From contig AP026144.1 in the NCBI GenBank assembly GCA_030295235.1, forward strand, positions 124,001 to 188,000: a stretch of DNA of 64,000 bases. Direction: 5' to 3'. Within the stretch, counting starts at the first letter, position 1, and every line of letters begins with the position of its first letter. Shown here piece by piece: positions 29,206 to 40,300 of the stretch. The notes below the pieces were generated by a model. The model did no database searches, was not told where the DNA came from, and saw only the letters and a list, made by a program, of their open reading frames with translations. Source of the stretch: Fistulifera solaris (Eukaryota; Bacillariophyta; Bacillariophyceae; Naviculales; Stauroneidaceae). Made by a program: the position numbers and the translations under genes.

Positions 29206-31666
29206 TCAACTCCTCGGCGAAAGGTCTCCCACCGCATCACATTCATTCATGGAGTAAATGTTGTGAGCTACCCGAGGAGGATTCAATTCTTTGTTTCCGC
29301 CAGAATTCTCTGTGCTGGTCGACGTTTCCGTGAGCGCCGTGGACACTCGCCAAACAACATGATTCTTGGGGCTATAACTAGGTGTATCCACTTCAGGGGG
29401 GATACTGCTGCGCGTCGCTGCGAACGGTATTTTCGGCTCTGAACGATTCCATTTTTACCAAATCCTTCGTTACGAGTTCCTCGAGAGCCTTCAAACCAGT
29501 TTGGTTGTTAAACTCGTGCATTTCGGAAGCGTATAACCAATGGGTGTTTGGTTGGTCTTTGCCTTTCATTTCAATCAATCCGCGATCTTCAATACAAACA
29601 GCTCGGGTGCACTCATTTCGAGTTCCTTTCGCGTCGTGTCGGAACAGTGTACCTTACCTGCTTGGCCAGTACTTTCATGACGAGCACTAGTGTTGATAGT
29701 GTCACCGAAAACACAATAACATGGGTTGGTCACACTACACCACTTGCGCAAGATCCGGAATGAATCCCGATACGCAATCGAATAGGCTTTCCGTCCATAT
29801 GAGACTTAACTAGCCCGCAACAATGACTGATGGCAAGAGCGAAATCAACGACGTTGCGAGCATGGCTTTTGTCACTATCGGAAAGGCCACTGCAGCAGAT
29901 CGTTTCCACTTTGAAGAAATTGAACTTCATGGCCAAGCAATCCATGATGCAGTAGAGCTGATTGAGCATGTTGATGACCTCCCACGGAAAGATTTGGTCG
30001 CAGATGCTTGTAAAGCCCGCGTTGTCTGAAAAGAAGACGGTGACATGGTTGTGAACACGCGTCTCGACACTCGGCACATTCGCAATCCTCGGGCAGAAGC
30101 GACTCGATTAGTTTCTTTTCCTTTGCAGGGACTTGCTGAGCTTCTCCACTTTTAACGCGTCGTTCATTTGACCACTGAGATGCTCGCGAAGAAACACACC
30201 ATCACGGTGCGATCCATGCACAGGAAGATCACTCAGGGTCAGCACCATGTCGCGTAGCTCGTTCAAGTTGTTGACGTCTGGGCACAGGATAACGATCCAG
30301 TCTGCTGGCTTGCGATCATCGAGACGAATAGCGCTGCCTTTGAATACGAGCTTTTGAGCGGATGGCATTGTCGGCTTGACTGTTAAGGCTTGATCCTCTT
30401 GCTTTCGGAGCCAGATAGAGCTCCAGACGGCTGCCGCGCGTTTTTCAACGTCGAAGACCTGTGCAGCAGGCATGCCAAGAAGATCGCTCTCGTACGTATT
30501 CAAAAGCTTGGGTAGCGCTTTACCGACTTGAAGAATATGCAAATCAGGGCCCAAAGTAATGTGGTAGGGAAACAATTTTCGGTAACCCTTGCCGACAATC
30601 CATCATTTTCGTTTGGAATCGTTGAAGAATAGCTTGTCGTGATGGACGTGTCTAAAGATTGATCGCTAAGCGATGCTCTCCGATACACTTTTTGTTGTTC
30701 AAAGTCAGTGACGGTGCTGTTTACTTTGCTCATGGGATCTTTCTCGCTCAATGCATCTATGGATGTGTTCACACCGCTGTTTTCGAGGGCCATGGGCATC
30801 GTTTGAAAACGTCACGCTGGTCACGGGGCACGTGTATGTCGTTTTGGGATGACGTTCCTTGTGGCTTTTGACGTAAAGGTCAGGCGAAGCACTGTACACG
30901 ACACCAGTGAAAGGGCACTTCACTTCAGTGGGACGGTTGTTTTCTCCGTAACAACTCTTTTCCGTGTGAGCTTGTACATGTTGAGAGGATCTTTGGTTGT
31001 GATTCTGCAACTGTTTGTAGCAAAGGCAAATTGTGGCGGTATGAGACTATGTGTATAGTTGGTGCTCGGCATCGTTGTAACCATTTTGAAACGTACCTGG
31101 TGACTTTTGCACCGTTTACTCCTTGAGAAGTCAGTTTGCCCAAAGACGATATCAAGATCTAATTCAGTCTGTGCCACACACCTGACAATACCTTTGGCAA
31201 TGGAGAGCCAAATAATTGCCTGTTGACGACAAATAGTACAAGATAATTGATTCGTCGTGATCGTCCATCTCCACCCAAAACTTCGGCATCGTCATCTTGT
31301 TGGGAAATGTCGTTTGTAGGTGGGAATGTATGGCGTTAATATTCGTCAACCAGTCTTTACATGTCGATCCTTAACACCAAGGAGGTTTTCGTAGCCTTCA
31401 CCAGCAACATATGGTGCCCAGAACTCACCAAGCGCTTCAAGGACTTGATCAACGGTGAGTCCGGAGACTTCACTTGCAGCAACAACGAGGTCGATAGTTC
31501 TCTGATCCGAATAGCTTTTGAGTTTCAAGAATCCTTCATCGTCTGCGAAGCGTTTCGCCTTTGACTTGACAGTGTGCCATCCTTCCAACCCGAACTTTGT
31601 TGATAAGTCCCTAAACGCTTTAGCGCTGACCGCTGACTCAGGCATTCCAAACTTGTTCTCTCTCAT
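29206..31666 (-). pseudogene. H-NOX / HNOBA soluble guanylate cyclase gene, heavily frameshifted and lacking a metal-binding segment
   Basis: The domains follow the order of a nitric-oxide-type soluble cyclase. The H-NOX domain begins at 31666 ('VDQVLEALGEFWAPYVAGEG', then 'NAIHSHLQTTFP', whose first His matches the haem ligand, and 'AQTELDLDIVFGQ'). A 92-bp intron follows (31005-31096), then an unusual Cys/His-containing insert ('KCPFTGVVYSASPDL', 'YTCPVTSVTF'). HNOBA ('FPYHITLGPDLHILQVGKAL', 'MVLTLSDLPVHGSHRDGV') and a class III cyclase ('VTVFFSDNAGFT', 'YCVFGDTINTSARHEST') complete it. About eight one-base shifts interrupt it; most fit homopolymer errors. In addition, 'KVETI' is followed directly by 'CCSGLSD', so the conserved G-D-A-Y-M-V-V segment with the second metal-binding Asp is missing in frame. 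Either it is a decaying gene or a catalytically altered one. Confidence 0.75.
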
Positions 31667-32799
31667 TCTAGTTTTGATTTTTCACGCATGAGGCCCGATG
31701 GCGGCATCTTTAATATTGGAAACATCAAGACATTTTGGTCCTCCGCACTTTATGCATATCTTCTGTTTCGATCCTAAATTCTATAATCCAAAAGGCCCAA
31801 GCAATCAGAATGCGTTATCCAAAAGCGACTTTTAAAGCGCCTGTACGCGATCCGGGAGGGCGGGTTTAAAAAATGGCGATCCATGGTCATTTTTGGATCA
31901 AGCTATTGTTGCATAAACCAGCGATTTTTACATCCTGTGGATTGAAATGAGGATGAATAGTAGTTTATGTGATGACTTCGTACGCAGCGCTCAAGAAAAG
32001 CTTTGTGGAAAGGCAGTGGCGATATCTTTTCGGATTTGGCCGGGTTGCCCTTACTTTTTCTCGGCTTGTAACTTGCCTCAAAAATCCGCAATATCTCTAA
32101 TTTTTGAATGAAGAGCTGTCAATCGACAATGACCGTCGGAAAGCGTGCATTTGGCCTCGATTCCGAAAGCCATAGAGCGAGTTTCGCGTACAAAGTCAAT
32201 ACTCAGTTTGGTCCCAACAATGATATATCAAAGAAAACATAGATGTTTATTGGTAATAGAAATAAATATTCATTAATCGTTACTATTGACTCAAGTTTAT
32301 TTGAATCTAAGCGGTTCTGTCGCTCGTGCGAAGTTGATGATCCGACGCAAGGAGAAAGAAAATTTTGAAGCGAAAATCGATTGGCAAGAATGAGACGATA
32401 AAGAAGCCTTTTCTTGTGAGAACGTTTGAAGCGAAGCAAGATGCTTTCGAACATTGTCACAGAATGGCGTCAGTATGTTTCTCGGCTTTCGGAGAGCTTT
32501 TGTCGGCAATGTTTTCTCTGTCGACAGTGAATTTTCGGTTGTTGGCAAGACCTAAAAGCTGATAAATCGGCACTCATACCCTCAAGGATGGCCAAGACAC
32601 TGCTCATTTATAAACCGCATATTCATAAGAAAGAGTGTTGAGCTGAAAAACAGCAAAAGTTACGCGGAATTCGATTGAAAACGCTAGTTTGATGTCGATG
32701 GCGACGAAAGAAATTTATTGAGGAACGAAGGGTTTGTGCGAACGACGAAACGCGAAAATTCACAAAACGCGAAAATTTATTGAGAATGGTACCAGTATG

Positions 32800-32971
32800 G
32801 TGACGTACCCAGAAAATATGGGAGTGTGGTGTTTTCACGTACCCAGAAAATATGGGGGTGTGGTGTTTTCACATACCCAGAAAATATGGGGGTGTGGTGT
32901 TTTCACATACCCAGAAAATATGGGGGTGTGGTGTTTTCACATACCCAGAAAATATGGGGGTGTGGTGTTTG
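32800..32971 (+). repeat. Five-copy 34-bp minisatellite
   Basis: The word ACCCAGAAAATATGGG starts at 32807, 32841, 32875, 32909 and 32943 (first copy with A at the sixteenth-plus-one position), an exact 34-bp period. There are no spacers, so this is not CRISPR-like. Copies 2-5 are almost identical. The array is bracketed by a direct repeat containing GTGCGAACGACGAAACGCG at about 32736 and 32970, which suggests it grew inside, or was captured by, a larger repeat. Confidence 0.93.
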
Positions 32972-32989
32972 TGCGAACGACGAAACGCG

Positions 32990-33076
32990 AAAATTTATTA
33001 GAAAGACGCCTGTTGGCGTCTGCCCATGCTCGCTTCGCTCGCGAGCAGTAAAAATCCAAAAAGGTCCACCAGCATG
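32990..33076. repeat. Hairpin-bearing dispersed element, copy A
   Basis: Two adjacent hairpins are visible: AGACGCC-TGTT-GGCGTCT (about 33003-33020) and TGCTCGC...GCGAGCA (about 33027-33047). They are followed by GGTCCACCAGCATGG. A related series (CGTCTG..., CGCTCGCTTCGCTC, then GGTCCACCAGCATGG) occurs at 49612-49692, so this is a dispersed repeat rather than unique sequence. Confidence 0.6.
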
Positions 33077-33337
33077 GAGAAATCACTAAACATGGAATGG
33101 TTGCCCAATTTTTTGCGCGAAGAATAAACCACAATGATTCAGTTTCCTTCAATTTTTGTGATTCAGTGACCCCGTTCTCGATAAAGTTCTTGCAATTGTA
33201 CTTCCTTATACGGAATGAACAAACCCTTAGTTGACGTTAACTTGACCAGCAATTAAAACAACTTCCTGGTATCGGGAACCTACTAATCGTGTCGGAAGTA
33301 AACGCATACAAGTATTTCCCTACAACTGCCGACCCAA

Positions 33338-34612
33338 ATGACTTCTCTTCGATCCGCCCTTGTTCTTCTTTTGCCGATGCCGTTGCTCGGAAGCAAGGTA
33401 CTGGAATGGGAAGCCGCAACAGCCTATCCAGGACCGGCCAGACATCATCCTATAACCTTTGCGAACGAAACACACGGCTTCTTGTTGACCGGATCGACCA
33501 TCGATCAGACGGCTACTTCGGACTTTTATATGTACGATGCAGCGAACGACGTGTGGACGGATTTATCCAACCAAACGGGAAGTGCCTTTCCGGGTACACC
33601 TCGTGGTTACGCCTACGGTGTTGTGTTGAATGTACCGCTTCATTCGAAAGCTTATCTGGGCTTGGGAGCCGGCGAAACGGGGCTATTGAATGATTTCTGG
33701 GAATTCGACATGGTGACTCACGTTTGGAAGCAATTAGCAAATATGCCTATTGAAGGTCGACGACATCCTGCCATGAATGCTGTACGTAAAACAAATCAAG
33801 GCAATCGAATGGAAGATACCGTGGAACAATGGGAAATCCATGTCGGTTTGGGAGACGACAGTGGAGGAAATTTAAACGATTGGTGGATTTACGATATTGC
33901 CACAGATTCATGGGAAGCTGCGTCCGATCTTCCCGCTTCACCACGTCATCATCCGTTTCATTTTTCGCTCGGTGCTTACAGTTACACAGGATTGGGGCAT
34001 TCCAGTCAAGGCATCGAACGAGATTGGTTTCGCATGGAGAATCGTAAATGGGTAGCCGAGCCTAGTTTTGAGAGTTTCAACGAAGAAGATGTGTTAGTCA
34101 CAACGGAAGCTCGTGTAGCGGGAACACAATTTTCCATGGAATTTAATGGCAATTCGTCAAGCTCGCCTACTCAAGATGATTCGGAAACCGTTCTATTATC
34201 TGGTTCGATGGGCTTTGTGCTCAGTGGTGATGGCGACGACCACCGATCCATGACGGAAGGTGAATTTCATGCGTTTGATCCAAGTACCGGTCGATGGCAT
34301 ATCCTTCCACAGCATCCTGGCAGGTCACGCTGGGCTCCAGGCTCCTTTGTGATACGAGGATCGCCTGTAGTTTATTTCACCAGTGGATATGATCGAACGT
34401 CTCAAGAATTGTTCAATGATGTATGGCGGATAGATGTAACTCCGTTATTTGTTGAAGGTCCAAGTAATACCACAGAAACAGCACCGGTTAGCACGCCGTC
34501 AAATACTGGAGGAATGGAACCTACATCCAGTACTTTGATACGGAATGTGCGGTCATTTTGCCTGGTCTCTTCTTTTCTCTTGACAATTTATCTTGCAAGT
34601 GCAGGGTTTTAA
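33338..34612 (+). CDS. Secreted kelch-repeat beta-propeller protein with C-terminal hydrophobic anchor
   Basis: 424 residues. The signal peptide is 'LRSALVLLLPMPLLGSKV'. Kelch-type blades follow: 'YMYDAANDVWTDLSNQTG', 'KAYLGLGAGETGLLNDFWEF', 'DMVTHVWKQLANMPIEGRRH', 'WWIYDIATDSWEAASDLP' and 'FHAFDPSTGRWHILPQHPGR'. Several N-x-[ST] sites and a Ser/Thr-rich stretch precede a hydrophobic C-terminus ('VSSFLLTIYLASAGF'), which fits a GPI-anchor signal. It is likely a surface or secreted protein; binding partner unknown. Intact, no intron. Confidence 0.82.
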   Translation: MTSLRSALVLLLPMPLLGSKVLEWEAATAYPGPARHHPITFANETHGFLLTGSTIDQTATSDFYMYDAANDVWTDLSNQTGSAFPGTPRGYAYGVVLNVPLHSKAYLGLGAGETGLLNDFWEFDMVTHVWKQLANMPIEGRRHPAMNAVRKTNQGNRMEDTVEQWEIHVGLGDDSGGNLNDWWIYDIATDSWEAASDLPASPRHHPFHFSLGAYSYTGLGHSSQGIERDWFRMENRKWVAEPSFESFNEEDVLVTTEARVAGTQFSMEFNGNSSSSPTQDDSETVLLSGSMGFVLSGDGDDHRSMTEGEFHAFDPSTGRWHILPQHPGRSRWAPGSFVIRGSPVVYFTSGYDRTSQELFNDVWRIDVTPLFVEGPSNTTETAPVSTPSNTGGMEPTSSTLIRNVRSFCLVSSFLLTIYLASAGF

Positions 34613-35509
34613 CGGAAAAGTTTAGGGTCGAGTTTATACGGCGGCTACGCGAAAATCACGTAGACACTTGAAGCATCGTAGCTTTGTTCATTTCTACGTT
34701 TCGAGTGTAGCTCGACGATGATTCATGCTTGTAGATACGAGCAATCTATGTGTGTTGCGGTAAATGGGGCTTTGATGCAAAGCAGAGCCCACATGATGGA
34801 TTGGTCAGCCATGTGACCGTGCCTCAATTTAACCCTCTATCCAGGTATCCTCTCCATTTATTTCCCTACGAGGCCAACGTGAAAGGTACATAGACATTCG
34901 ATGCATTGCATCTTTCTTCGTTTATCTACCTCATGAGATGAAATAGATGTTGATTATAGCTAATCGGTATGATCTGTCTACGTTGGTAAGAGTTAAAGTG
35001 ACTTTGGTGCAGAGCTGGCTTGAAAAATCTACATGCGGCCAAAAGTAAGGCAACAAAACACCGTCGTTCAAACTACGAAAGGGTTAGGGATATTCAGTTT
35101 TTAAAAAGGTAACTCGACAGGATGTCAGCGTTGTGTTGTTATGACTAAAATACTTTGTAGCTAGCGAAACTAGCACAACGAATGGCTTTCTTGTGGCAAA
35201 ACGTCTCGCAAAGAAGCTAATTCATCATGACCTTTTGTAGGGATAGGACGTATAAGCATAGTAAATTCTACCCATTTTTGAACTGCCGTCGTGGAGAAAG
35301 GTCGTGTACTTTGTAGAGACATAGACCTATAGCCGATGAGGCAGCATCATCACTGCGACATGCAATACAGAAACGTGCTTTTGTAAAACTTTCTTCGGTT
35401 TGTTTTTATTCTTTGCTTGATCGAAGAGGACATTATTTATTTTTTAATTAACAAAATAAAAAAAGGAATATTTGGTACGGTGTGGTCGTGTATTGGAAGA
35501 AAGATTGAC
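34613..35509. other. Intergenic interval
   Basis: About 900 AT-rich bases between two tandem plus-strand genes. Two similar blocks lie at about 34660-34760 and 34880-34960 (both with GTAGACACTTGAAGCATCG / ATAGACATTCGATGCATTG followed by a CATTTCTAC/TTATCTACC stretch). They suggest an old diverged duplication. No gene is supportable. Confidence 0.45.
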
Positions 35510-36745
35510 ATGACAAGCCGACCGCTATTTGAAGTAGACGAGAAAGGCATACAGTGTTTTGTGGAGGATGTGCAATGTCTTTGGTGTTCATCATCACGCG
35601 GTCGTATAGATGAATGTCCTATCGCTGTACTCGAAGAACCTCCGTCGGCTTTGAAGTTTTTGCGCGATTTTGTTTCCGTCAGCCGACCGTGTATCATTCG
35701 TAATGCAGTATCGTTTCGTTGTACGGTCACCGATTTGGTGCGACTCGATCCGCAGATGCAACTCGTCGTTGATGTTTCTCCCGATGGGCATGCGGATGTA
35801 CTTCGCCATGTACAGACTCCCACGGAAAAGAAAGACGAAAGGATTCCCCCAGAGGAAGACGACTCGAATAAAAGCGATTGCATCCGTACCATATTTGTGC
35901 AGCCAGAGCAACGATGTATGACGATCGAATCCTTTTACAATCAACTCGTTCATCAAAGCAATCAACAAATCATCAAACGCAAACGTTCTTATGCAGGTCA
36001 AGAACCTTGTTCTCAGGTATTTCAAAGCATTGAGAAGCAAGCAGCAAAGAAAGAAAATGGTAATGATCCAATCAGCGACGAAACCTTGGAGGACGAAAGC
36101 GTCTTTTACTATTCGCGGCAAAACGATTGTCTTCGACAAGAGTTGACAGAATTCTGGAAATCTTCGACGACGACTCACGACACCAATCAACTACCCCAGA
36201 CCTTTGTATGGGCGGAAGAAGCCTTCGGCACAGGACCACCGCAAGCCGTGAACTTGTGGATGGGAAATGAACGGTCCGTATCTTCCATGCACAAGGATCA
36301 CTACGAGAATCTATTCTATGTGGCTTCGGGTGAGAAGTTGTTTACACTGTGTCCTCCTGCGGATGCTCCTTTCTTGTACGAGCAAAAGTGTGAAAGCGGT
36401 CGATTTCATTGGGATGCGGATCGGCGAGAATGGATGGTGCATCTCGAGGATGATGCAGACGACAATCCCAGTGTCGATGAACCTGTGCAAACTCGTTGGA
36501 TCGCCGCCGATGTCACTATGAAACATAATGTCGAGTATTCACAGGCATTTTCATTATTAAGATACACACATCCCGTCGAAGTCAAGGTGAAGGAAGGAGA
36601 ATTACTGTACTTGCCGGCATTGTGGTTTCATCGAGTTACGCAAACGCGTGAAACAGTCGGCGTGAATTACTGGTACGATATGAAGTTTGAATCTCCCAAT
36701 TGGACCTTTTTTCATTTATTGCAGCAATTCAAGCCTCCAACGTAG
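35510..36745 (+). CDS. JmjC/cupin-8 dioxygenase, JMJD7-like
   Basis: About 411 residues from the ATG at 35510; the frame is open farther upstream but has no ATG there. The core matches JMJD7-type 2-oxoglutarate/Fe(II) oxygenases: 'SRPCIIRNAV' near the N-terminus, 'VNLWMGNERSVSSMHKDHYE' with iron ligands His261 and Asp263, 'NLFYVASGEKLFTLCPP' directly after, and the third ligand His374 in 'LPALWFHRVTQT', then 'GVNYWYDMKF'. JMJD7 hydroxylates lysine in translation GTPases (DRG1/DRG2) and has been reported as a histone-tail peptidase. Two acidic insertions (about 105-125 and 325-345) enlarge it beyond the animal protein. Intact, no intron. Confidence 0.88.
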   Translation: MTSRPLFEVDEKGIQCFVEDVQCLWCSSSRGRIDECPIAVLEEPPSALKFLRDFVSVSRPCIIRNAVSFRCTVTDLVRLDPQMQLVVDVSPDGHADVLRHVQTPTEKKDERIPPEEDDSNKSDCIRTIFVQPEQRCMTIESFYNQLVHQSNQQIIKRKRSYAGQEPCSQVFQSIEKQAAKKENGNDPISDETLEDESVFYYSRQNDCLRQELTEFWKSSTTTHDTNQLPQTFVWAEEAFGTGPPQAVNLWMGNERSVSSMHKDHYENLFYVASGEKLFTLCPPADAPFLYEQKCESGRFHWDADRREWMVHLEDDADDNPSVDEPVQTRWIAADVTMKHNVEYSQAFSLLRYTHPVEVKVKEGELLYLPALWFHRVTQTRETVGVNYWYDMKFESPNWTFFHLLQQFKPPT

Positions 36746-37367
36746 ATGATGAATGGGAAGTATTGACTACTGAGTCTGTAAAGAAGTCTTGGCTCCACTC
36801 TGTGTTGTAACGATACCGCTCTCTCTCTAGTCACGCAAGCTCCTTAGCACTATCGTCCATCGGAAGAAGTAGCACGAGTTCTGTGATTCAATTTGAAATT
36901 AAAAGTCGTTGACCGAGTTGACCGGAATACACTGATACTTAGAAACGGGCTTATGCAGGCATCTTAATTTTTGGATAAACGCCGACGCTTAGAAACTTCA
37001 CGGCATGATTAATTGTAGCAGATCAATTTTCCTTAGTTTTCGTGGCCATTGCTTATTGCTGATATAAAAAGCACAGGTCTGGAATGAAACTCGAATCGAT
37101 ATACTCCGTCGGTAACCTTTTATTTATACTCCGTAGTATTTAGTAACTCGTTACTGAAAGTCAATCACGAGAAAACCCCGTCGCAAATTTTTTGCACCGC
37201 ATAGATGCTAGATGCGCGTTTATCATTTTTTAAGGTGATGATAAGTAAAGATGATGCGATCCTTATCGATACGCATTACCAACATCTTTTACGCGTAACT
37301 CTGCTATGACTGCTTTCAAGAAGATTCGACAAAGGCGAACAAACGAAAAAGGATTCACCAGATTATC
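36746..37367. other. Intergenic interval upstream of the TTI1-like gene
   Basis: About 620 bases. Two TACTCCGT words lie 25 bp apart at 37102 and 37127, the second within the near-palindrome ATACTCCGTAGTAT. They are about 240-265 bp upstream of the TTI1-like start and are candidates for a regulatory site. No gene is apparent. Confidence 0.45.
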
Positions 37368-40300
37368 ATGAATCGTCCTAGTGGACCTGCCACCGAAAGA
37401 GAGGAAGATTTCGAAGCCAAACTCATTTTCCTAAGAATAGAACCTCTCATCAATCCACTCTTACAAGCCACTCAAGAATACCGAGATCTTGTGACAGCCC
37501 CGTCACACTCTGTGAAGGTGCTTTTGTCTGTTTTGAAAATACAGGCGCAACTTTTACAGCGGCTTGACAGTCTTCTCCCTAATCTCGCGACGCAGCACAA
37601 ACTCTCGGAAACGCAGCTCTCCAATTCATTGTGTCTTTTGTTAGATTACATTCTTTTTCCGATTCTGGCGATTTTAAAGGGAACTGTCATTGGCTGGAAT
37701 GGAGAGGAACGAATCGACAAGGAACAATTGACGGTCAAGAGTGCTTCTTTTCTTGTCGTACAACAAACGGCTTCGCTTCTTTCGACGTTGCTGGATCTTC
37801 TGCGATATCCACCAGAAGAGAAGTTTATTGGTTGTCTTATAGCATGCGCCTTTGCTCTCCCGACCAGTCAGTATATGGCAAATGATTATCGCCATGAAAC
37901 GAGTTTAGATCGAGGGGACAACTGTTTGAAGCATTTGCTGGAGAGTATCCGTCGATTGGTGGGACACCCGGGATTGACGCAAAAACAAACGTTTGCTACA
38001 TTATTGGCGGGTGCACTGGATGGAGCTTTACTCGCTCGATTGGCCGATTGCATGGTTGCCGTCGTAGAGCCTTCTGAATCGGGAAAATGTGCCAATGCAG
38101 ACTTGCAACTCCAAGCACTGCTAACACTGCGAATTATCATGAAGACCGTTCCCATGGCGTCCGTCTGGAGGCATATCTTTCCGGGAATATTTGCTGGCCT
38201 CTATCGTTGCTGCTTGCAGGCCATGCGCATTGGTCAACAATCATCGAAATTGGCTGCCAATGCCCTAACCGTCATCGCGGATTTGTTACGATTTTGCGTG
38301 CAATCAGACAAGGTCTCTTTACAAAAAACCAGCAAGGTTTCGTTGGAAAACACGGTAACTGAAAAATTGAAAGCATTGACGTTGAACAGTGGCAATGAAA
38401 TAGGTCAATTGAGTTCTAGCAACGTTGAGAGCAACGACTTTGTCTCCCGAGCAAACAAATTACTACCCATGCCAATGACTGTTCTGATGAATATGACGAC
38501 AATGGCTTGCACCAAACAGATTCGAGAAGGTCTTCTTGAGCTTCTATCCGTCGTACTGGTTCAATCGTCGTCGTTTTGGGAACCAGGTAGCAATGTTGTC
38601 ACCGTGGCTTTTGAATCGTGTCTTGTTCTTTCGCAGGACATTCAACAAGACGTTTCCGCTGCAGCTATCGTGATCCTTACCGATTACAGAAAGAAAATAG
38701 GGTCAGAGTATTTGGGCTCGATTCCTCGTGTTGTCGGCCCGCGACTTATGTCTATAGTCAATGAACTGCCTACTTTGATGGAAGCAGCCAGAGAAACGGA
38801 CCTTGTCTCGTCGCTACGATTGGTAATTGGATACTTGGAAGCGATGACACTGTCTAAAGATACCGCAAAAAAAATTAAAGGCTTTCATACTGACAGAAGA
38901 GAACATGTTCATAATCAGGGACGTCTTCAGCTCACTTTGCAATCCTCTTGCGCAAAGCAACAATGTCGAAGACATGGAGCCAATGTCTCTTTCATCGCTC
39001 GTACTGAAGAACGAGCGGAAAGTAAAAATAATTGCATTAGACGAACAAAATGGGGAAGTCCAAAACGCCATTGAATCGGCGCTCTCTAGTTTGTCAAGGA
39101 TATTAGGGACGAAAGCAACCGTTTATGTAGTCGATCAATGTGTGGCAGATCTACATTCTGACGTCGAATCACGTCATTCGGCTGGTTTTTCGCAAGTTGG
39201 ACTGAATCAGGTCGTTTGGGCGAATTCTTGGACCGGCACAGTATACTTTTCGTCTTTTCTATTAAAAGGTGTTACAAAGTCGGAAGTGAAGTGTCGCAGA
39301 GAAAAATATATTCATCAATTATCACGTTCTACCCTTCCTCTGATCTTCAGTGAATCGATTTGGGGTCTGCCTATCGATGATGGTTTAGCATCGATAAAGA
39401 AATCGGAAGGAGTTACGATGCTAATCAATCAGCAAAACTCAATTCCAAGCGCAAAGGCTGCAAACGCTGATTTGATAGTGGCGCTTTTGAGCATTGTCGA
39501 GTCGATTGTTAATTTTGTGGATGCTAGTCCATTGGACGGGCACTTTGATGTTGCATTACTTCCTCTCCTCGAAAAGGCTATATCTAAATCGTCCAAAGTT
39601 TCAAATCGGGCACTTCATGTACTTTGCAAGCTTGAAAAACTAGCCTCCGACTCAGGTATTGACGCCTTGATTGTCAACAAAGTTGATTCGATATTTGGAG
39701 CGATCTTATTAAAAGTTCGCATTCCAGGGGGGCGACCGGTCCAGAAAGGGAGCGCAATAAGCAACGATATTCTGGTAACTTCTGAGGTAGCCATTTTCGC
39801 AATCAGCTCAATCACACATTCTTTCGCGAATGCTTCTCCCAGGGATTCTCAAAACATGGATGCTAGAGTAATTATGTCGCCACAAGAAGTCGTCCGAGAA
39901 TTGACGTTGCGTTTCGATCTCGCTGGGTCAAATGTGCAATCCGACGTTAGTTTGGCTACTGTCTTCTTGACTCTTTTCCATAATATCTCGGCTCTTCTTC
40001 ATGCTTATTACAAGTGCTGTTTCAAGGAAATGAATCAAGGAGCGTGTTTTCATTCTCCAGAGCCTTGGCTTGACATACTAGAGCCTTACCGAATAACTTC
40101 AGTTACGCCTGAGGATGGTTTTGCCGAGTATAGGAGAGGAAAAGAGCAAACGAACGAAGATATTCCTGGTGCTCTGACTTTACCTACAAGTCATTTGCAA
40201 AGAGACACCGATTTCATGGCGCTTCTCATTGCAAGAAACGCCTCCACACTTTCGCATCCAAGTTTGTCAATACAAATAAAAAGCTGCGACGCTCTGATTT

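Larger units (their letters stand above)
31667..33337. other. Gene-free interval with minisatellite and hairpin-bearing element
   Basis: About 1.7 kb. Small open frames on the minus strand around 31900-32560 have no recognisable content. It contains the 34-bp minisatellite (32800-32971) with flanking direct repeats, and at about 33000-33076 the hairpins described separately. It ends in the promoter of the kelch gene. Confidence 0.5.

Noticed and set aside
32800-32971. CRISPR-like array
   Set aside because: The 34-bp repeats are head-to-tail with no spacers, in a eukaryotic context. It is a minisatellite.
38860-39074. Reading the frame changes in the TTI1-like gene and other genes as introns
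   Set aside because: Overlapping open frames, absence of GT-AG pairs at normal intron size and the position at homopolymers favour one-base errors. True introns were accepted only where splice sites and protein continuity agree.
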